The notes below the pieces were generated by a model. The model was given only the letters and a program-made list of their open reading frames with translations. It was not told the origin of the DNA and made no database searches. A stretch of 64,000 bases of DNA from Pseudomonas sp. R84 (GTDB lineage Bacteria; Pseudomonadota; Gammaproteobacteria; Pseudomonadales; Pseudomonadaceae), in assembly GCF_009834515.1 (NCBI RefSeq), contig NZ_CP019426.1, forward strand, positions 1,663,501-1,727,500, written 5' to 3'. Numbering within the stretch: position 1 is the stretch's first letter; every line of letters begins with the position of its first letter. The translations under genes and the position numbers were made by a program. Of this stretch, positions 62,694 to 64,000 are shown in pieces.

Positions 62694-63116
62694 CTAAGGG
62701 GATGGCAGCCCTTCCGGCATTGCGGACAAATGTTCGTGGCAGGCCAGCCAATGGCCTTGTTGTTCTAGGCTCGACGCTTGTTTCCTGAAAACAATCGTCT
62801 CGCGCTCCTGGCTGAAGTGTTGCTCCCCTTGCATGCGCAGCTCGGTGGCCACGTCATGGATGAAAATCGCCACGTCACCCTGCAGGCTGACGAAGGCGTT
62901 GCTCGAGGTGCACGCAAGCACCTCGAAGCCATCCTCGGCGCGCCAGCTGTCCCACAAGGCCTGATAGGCATCGCGCGACAGCAATGGCTGTTCGAGGGTG
63001 TAGAAAACGAAACTTGCATCGGCGCTGAAGGCGCCGAAATAAGCCTCGCGATCATTACGGGCGAAGGCGGACACCAGATCGGCGGCCGCTTGCAAAACCT
63101 GATCACGTTCGTTCAT
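62694..63116 (-). CDS. SnoaL/NTF2-like protein
   Basis: A 140-residue protein with the NTF2-like cone fold signature (DLVSAFARNDREAYFGAFSADASFVFYTLEQPLLSRDAYQALWDSW). These proteins can be small isomerases or binding subunits. The ATG at 63116 follows GAGG/GGG; it starts 10 bases after the ureohydrolase stop and is probably translated from the same transcript. The role in the pathway is unknown. Confidence 0.78.
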   Translation of the reverse strand: MNERDQVLQAAADLVSAFARNDREAYFGAFSADASFVFYTLEQPLLSRDAYQALWDSWRAEDGFEVLACTSSNAFVSLQGDVAIFIHDVATELRMQGEQHFSQERETIVFRKQASSLEQQGHWLACHEHLSAMPEGLPSP

Positions 63117-63126
63117 GACCCGATCC

Positions 63127-64000
63127 TCAGCGATGGACCACGCCAGGCAGTACGCAGAGCATTTCGTACAGCAGGTTGGCGGCCAGCAGCGAGGTGTTGC
63201 CGGTGGTGTCATAAGCGGGCGAGACTTCTACCAGATCGCAACCGATCAGGTCGAGGCCTTGGCAGCCACGGACGATTTCAATCGCCTGAATGGTCGTCAG
63301 ACCACCGATTTCCGGGGTGCCGGTGCCCGGTGCCCAGGCCGGGTCGATGCCGTCGATGTCGAAGCTCAGATACACCGGACCACCGCCGACTTTCTCGCGC
63401 ACTTCGGCCATCAGCGGCGCCAGCGACTTGTGCCAGCACTCTTCAGCCTGAACCACGCGGAAACCCTGATCGCGGCTCCAGTTGAAGTCATCAGCGGTGT
63501 AACCCTGAGCGCGCAGACCGATCTGTACGACGCGGTCGCAGTCCAGCAGACCTTCTTCGACGGCGCGACGGAAGGTGGTGCCGTGGGCGATCTTCTCGCC
63601 AAACATGTGATCGTTTACGTCAGCGTGGGCATCGATGTGCACCAGACCGACCTTGCCGTGCTTCTTGTGAATCGCCCGCAGGATCGGCAGGGTGATGGTG
63701 TGGTCACCACCCAGGGTCATCGGGATCACGTTGTGCTCGAGGATGTTGTCGTAGGCTTCTTCGATGATGCGCACGGCGTCGAGCAGATTGAAGGTGTTGA
63801 TCGCCACGTCACCGATGTCGGCGACCGACAGCGAGTCGAACGGCGCAGCGCCGGTAGCCATGTTGTACGGGCGGATCATGACTGATTCGGTGCGGATGTC
63901 GCGTGGCCCGAAGCGGGTACCGGGGCGCAGGGAAGTACCGATGTCCAGTGGCACGCCAACAAAGGCAGCGTCCAGGCCGGCAGCGGTCGGTACATGGGGG
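63127..64000 (-). CDS. gbuA: ureohydrolase of arginase family, guanidinobutyrase-like (5' end cut)
   Basis: Only about 291 of some 319 residues are in the window; the frame is open past 63954, so the gene starts beyond the right edge. GGDHTITLP, HIDAHADV and SFDIDGIDP supply the manganese ligands (His, Asp, His and Asp, Asp) of agmatinase/arginase enzymes. The linked transporters and gene order resemble the P. aeruginosa gbuA region, so 4-guanidinobutyrase (to GABA and urea) is favoured over agmatinase. The symbol is by context, not proof. Confidence 0.8.
   Translation of the reverse strand, partial: PHVPTAAGLDAAFVGVPLDIGTSLRPGTRFGPRDIRTESVMIRPYNMATGAAPFDSLSVADIGDVAINTFNLLDAVRIIEEAYDNILEHNVIPMTLGGDHTITLPILRAIHKKHGKVGLVHIDAHADVNDHMFGEKIAHGTTFRRAVEEGLLDCDRVVQIGLRAQGYTADDFNWSRDQGFRVVQAEECWHKSLAPLMAEVREKVGGGPVYLSFDIDGIDPAWAPGTGTPEIGGLTTIQAIEIVRGCQGLDLIGCDLVEVSPAYDTTGNTSLLAANLLYEMLCVLPGVVHR

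Overview
The window looks like chromosomal DNA of a Pseudomonas of the fluorescens group. The evidence is the GC-rich coding bias, dense REPIN/REP palindromes built on GAGTGAGCCTGCTCGCGA, and gene sets and orders that match pseudomonads. Examples are LpxO, a free-standing AceK, the ketoacyl-synthase/ECF sigma/anti-sigma trio, and a guanidinobutyrase cluster preceded by a LysR gene. I see no tRNA, rRNA, insertion sequence, prophage or CRISPR array. Both ends cut genes: a 2-hydroxyacid dehydrogenase at the left and a guanidinobutyrase-type ureohydrolase at the right.

Layout. Positions 1-10.4 kb hold mostly housekeeping or little-known genes: nitroreductase, YcgN, an M61-like protein with a lost zinc site, a TrmH-type methyltransferase, YajD nuclease, a spermidine-synthase-like protein, a cyclic-nucleotide-binding protein, oligopeptidase B, a YafJ-type amidotransferase and DUF2937. 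Positions 10.4-15.2 kb are a 5-oxoproline module: a LysR regulator divergent from an MFS permease and pxpABC. Positions 15.3-25.5 kb hold a MoxR/VWA pair, DUF2442, a DUF748 protein divergent from cysK, lpxO, two convergent EamA transporters and a chemoreceptor. Positions 25.9-31.8 kb hold aceK and hrpA.

Positions 32.2-34.3 kb encode a FabH-like synthase, an ECF sigma factor and a zinc-finger anti-sigma factor, followed by a porin, a GNAT-fold protein, aquaporin Z, an ABC exporter, a cyclophilin, a hydrolase and a LysR gene (to 42.5 kb). Positions 42.5-47.8 kb hold azoreductase, another EamA carrier, a YbdG-like MscS channel and a DEAD-box helicase. Positions 47.9-55 kb are more accessory: a predicted AvrRpt2-type cysteine protease with an unknown partner, several small exported proteins, DUF899, a TorF-like outer membrane protein, CvfB and DUF2177. 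Positions 55-64 kb hold an EamA carrier, a YbfB-like MFS carrier, LysR, a 42-residue ORF, an acyl-carrier-like protein lacking the carrier serine, an MBL hydrolase, and the minus-strand operon of ureohydrolase, SnoaL-like protein, NCS1 permease and sodium/solute symporter.

Intergenic DNA is dominated by three families of palindromic repeats. The best candidates for new biology are the protease pair with a tandem-palindrome upstream region, the serine-less carrier-like protein and small ORF next to the guanidinobutyrase cluster, an intrinsic terminator encoded inside a gene at 54.56 kb, a PdhR/FadR-type operator between the chemoreceptor and aceK, and a 15-bp-arm hairpin in the cysK leader.
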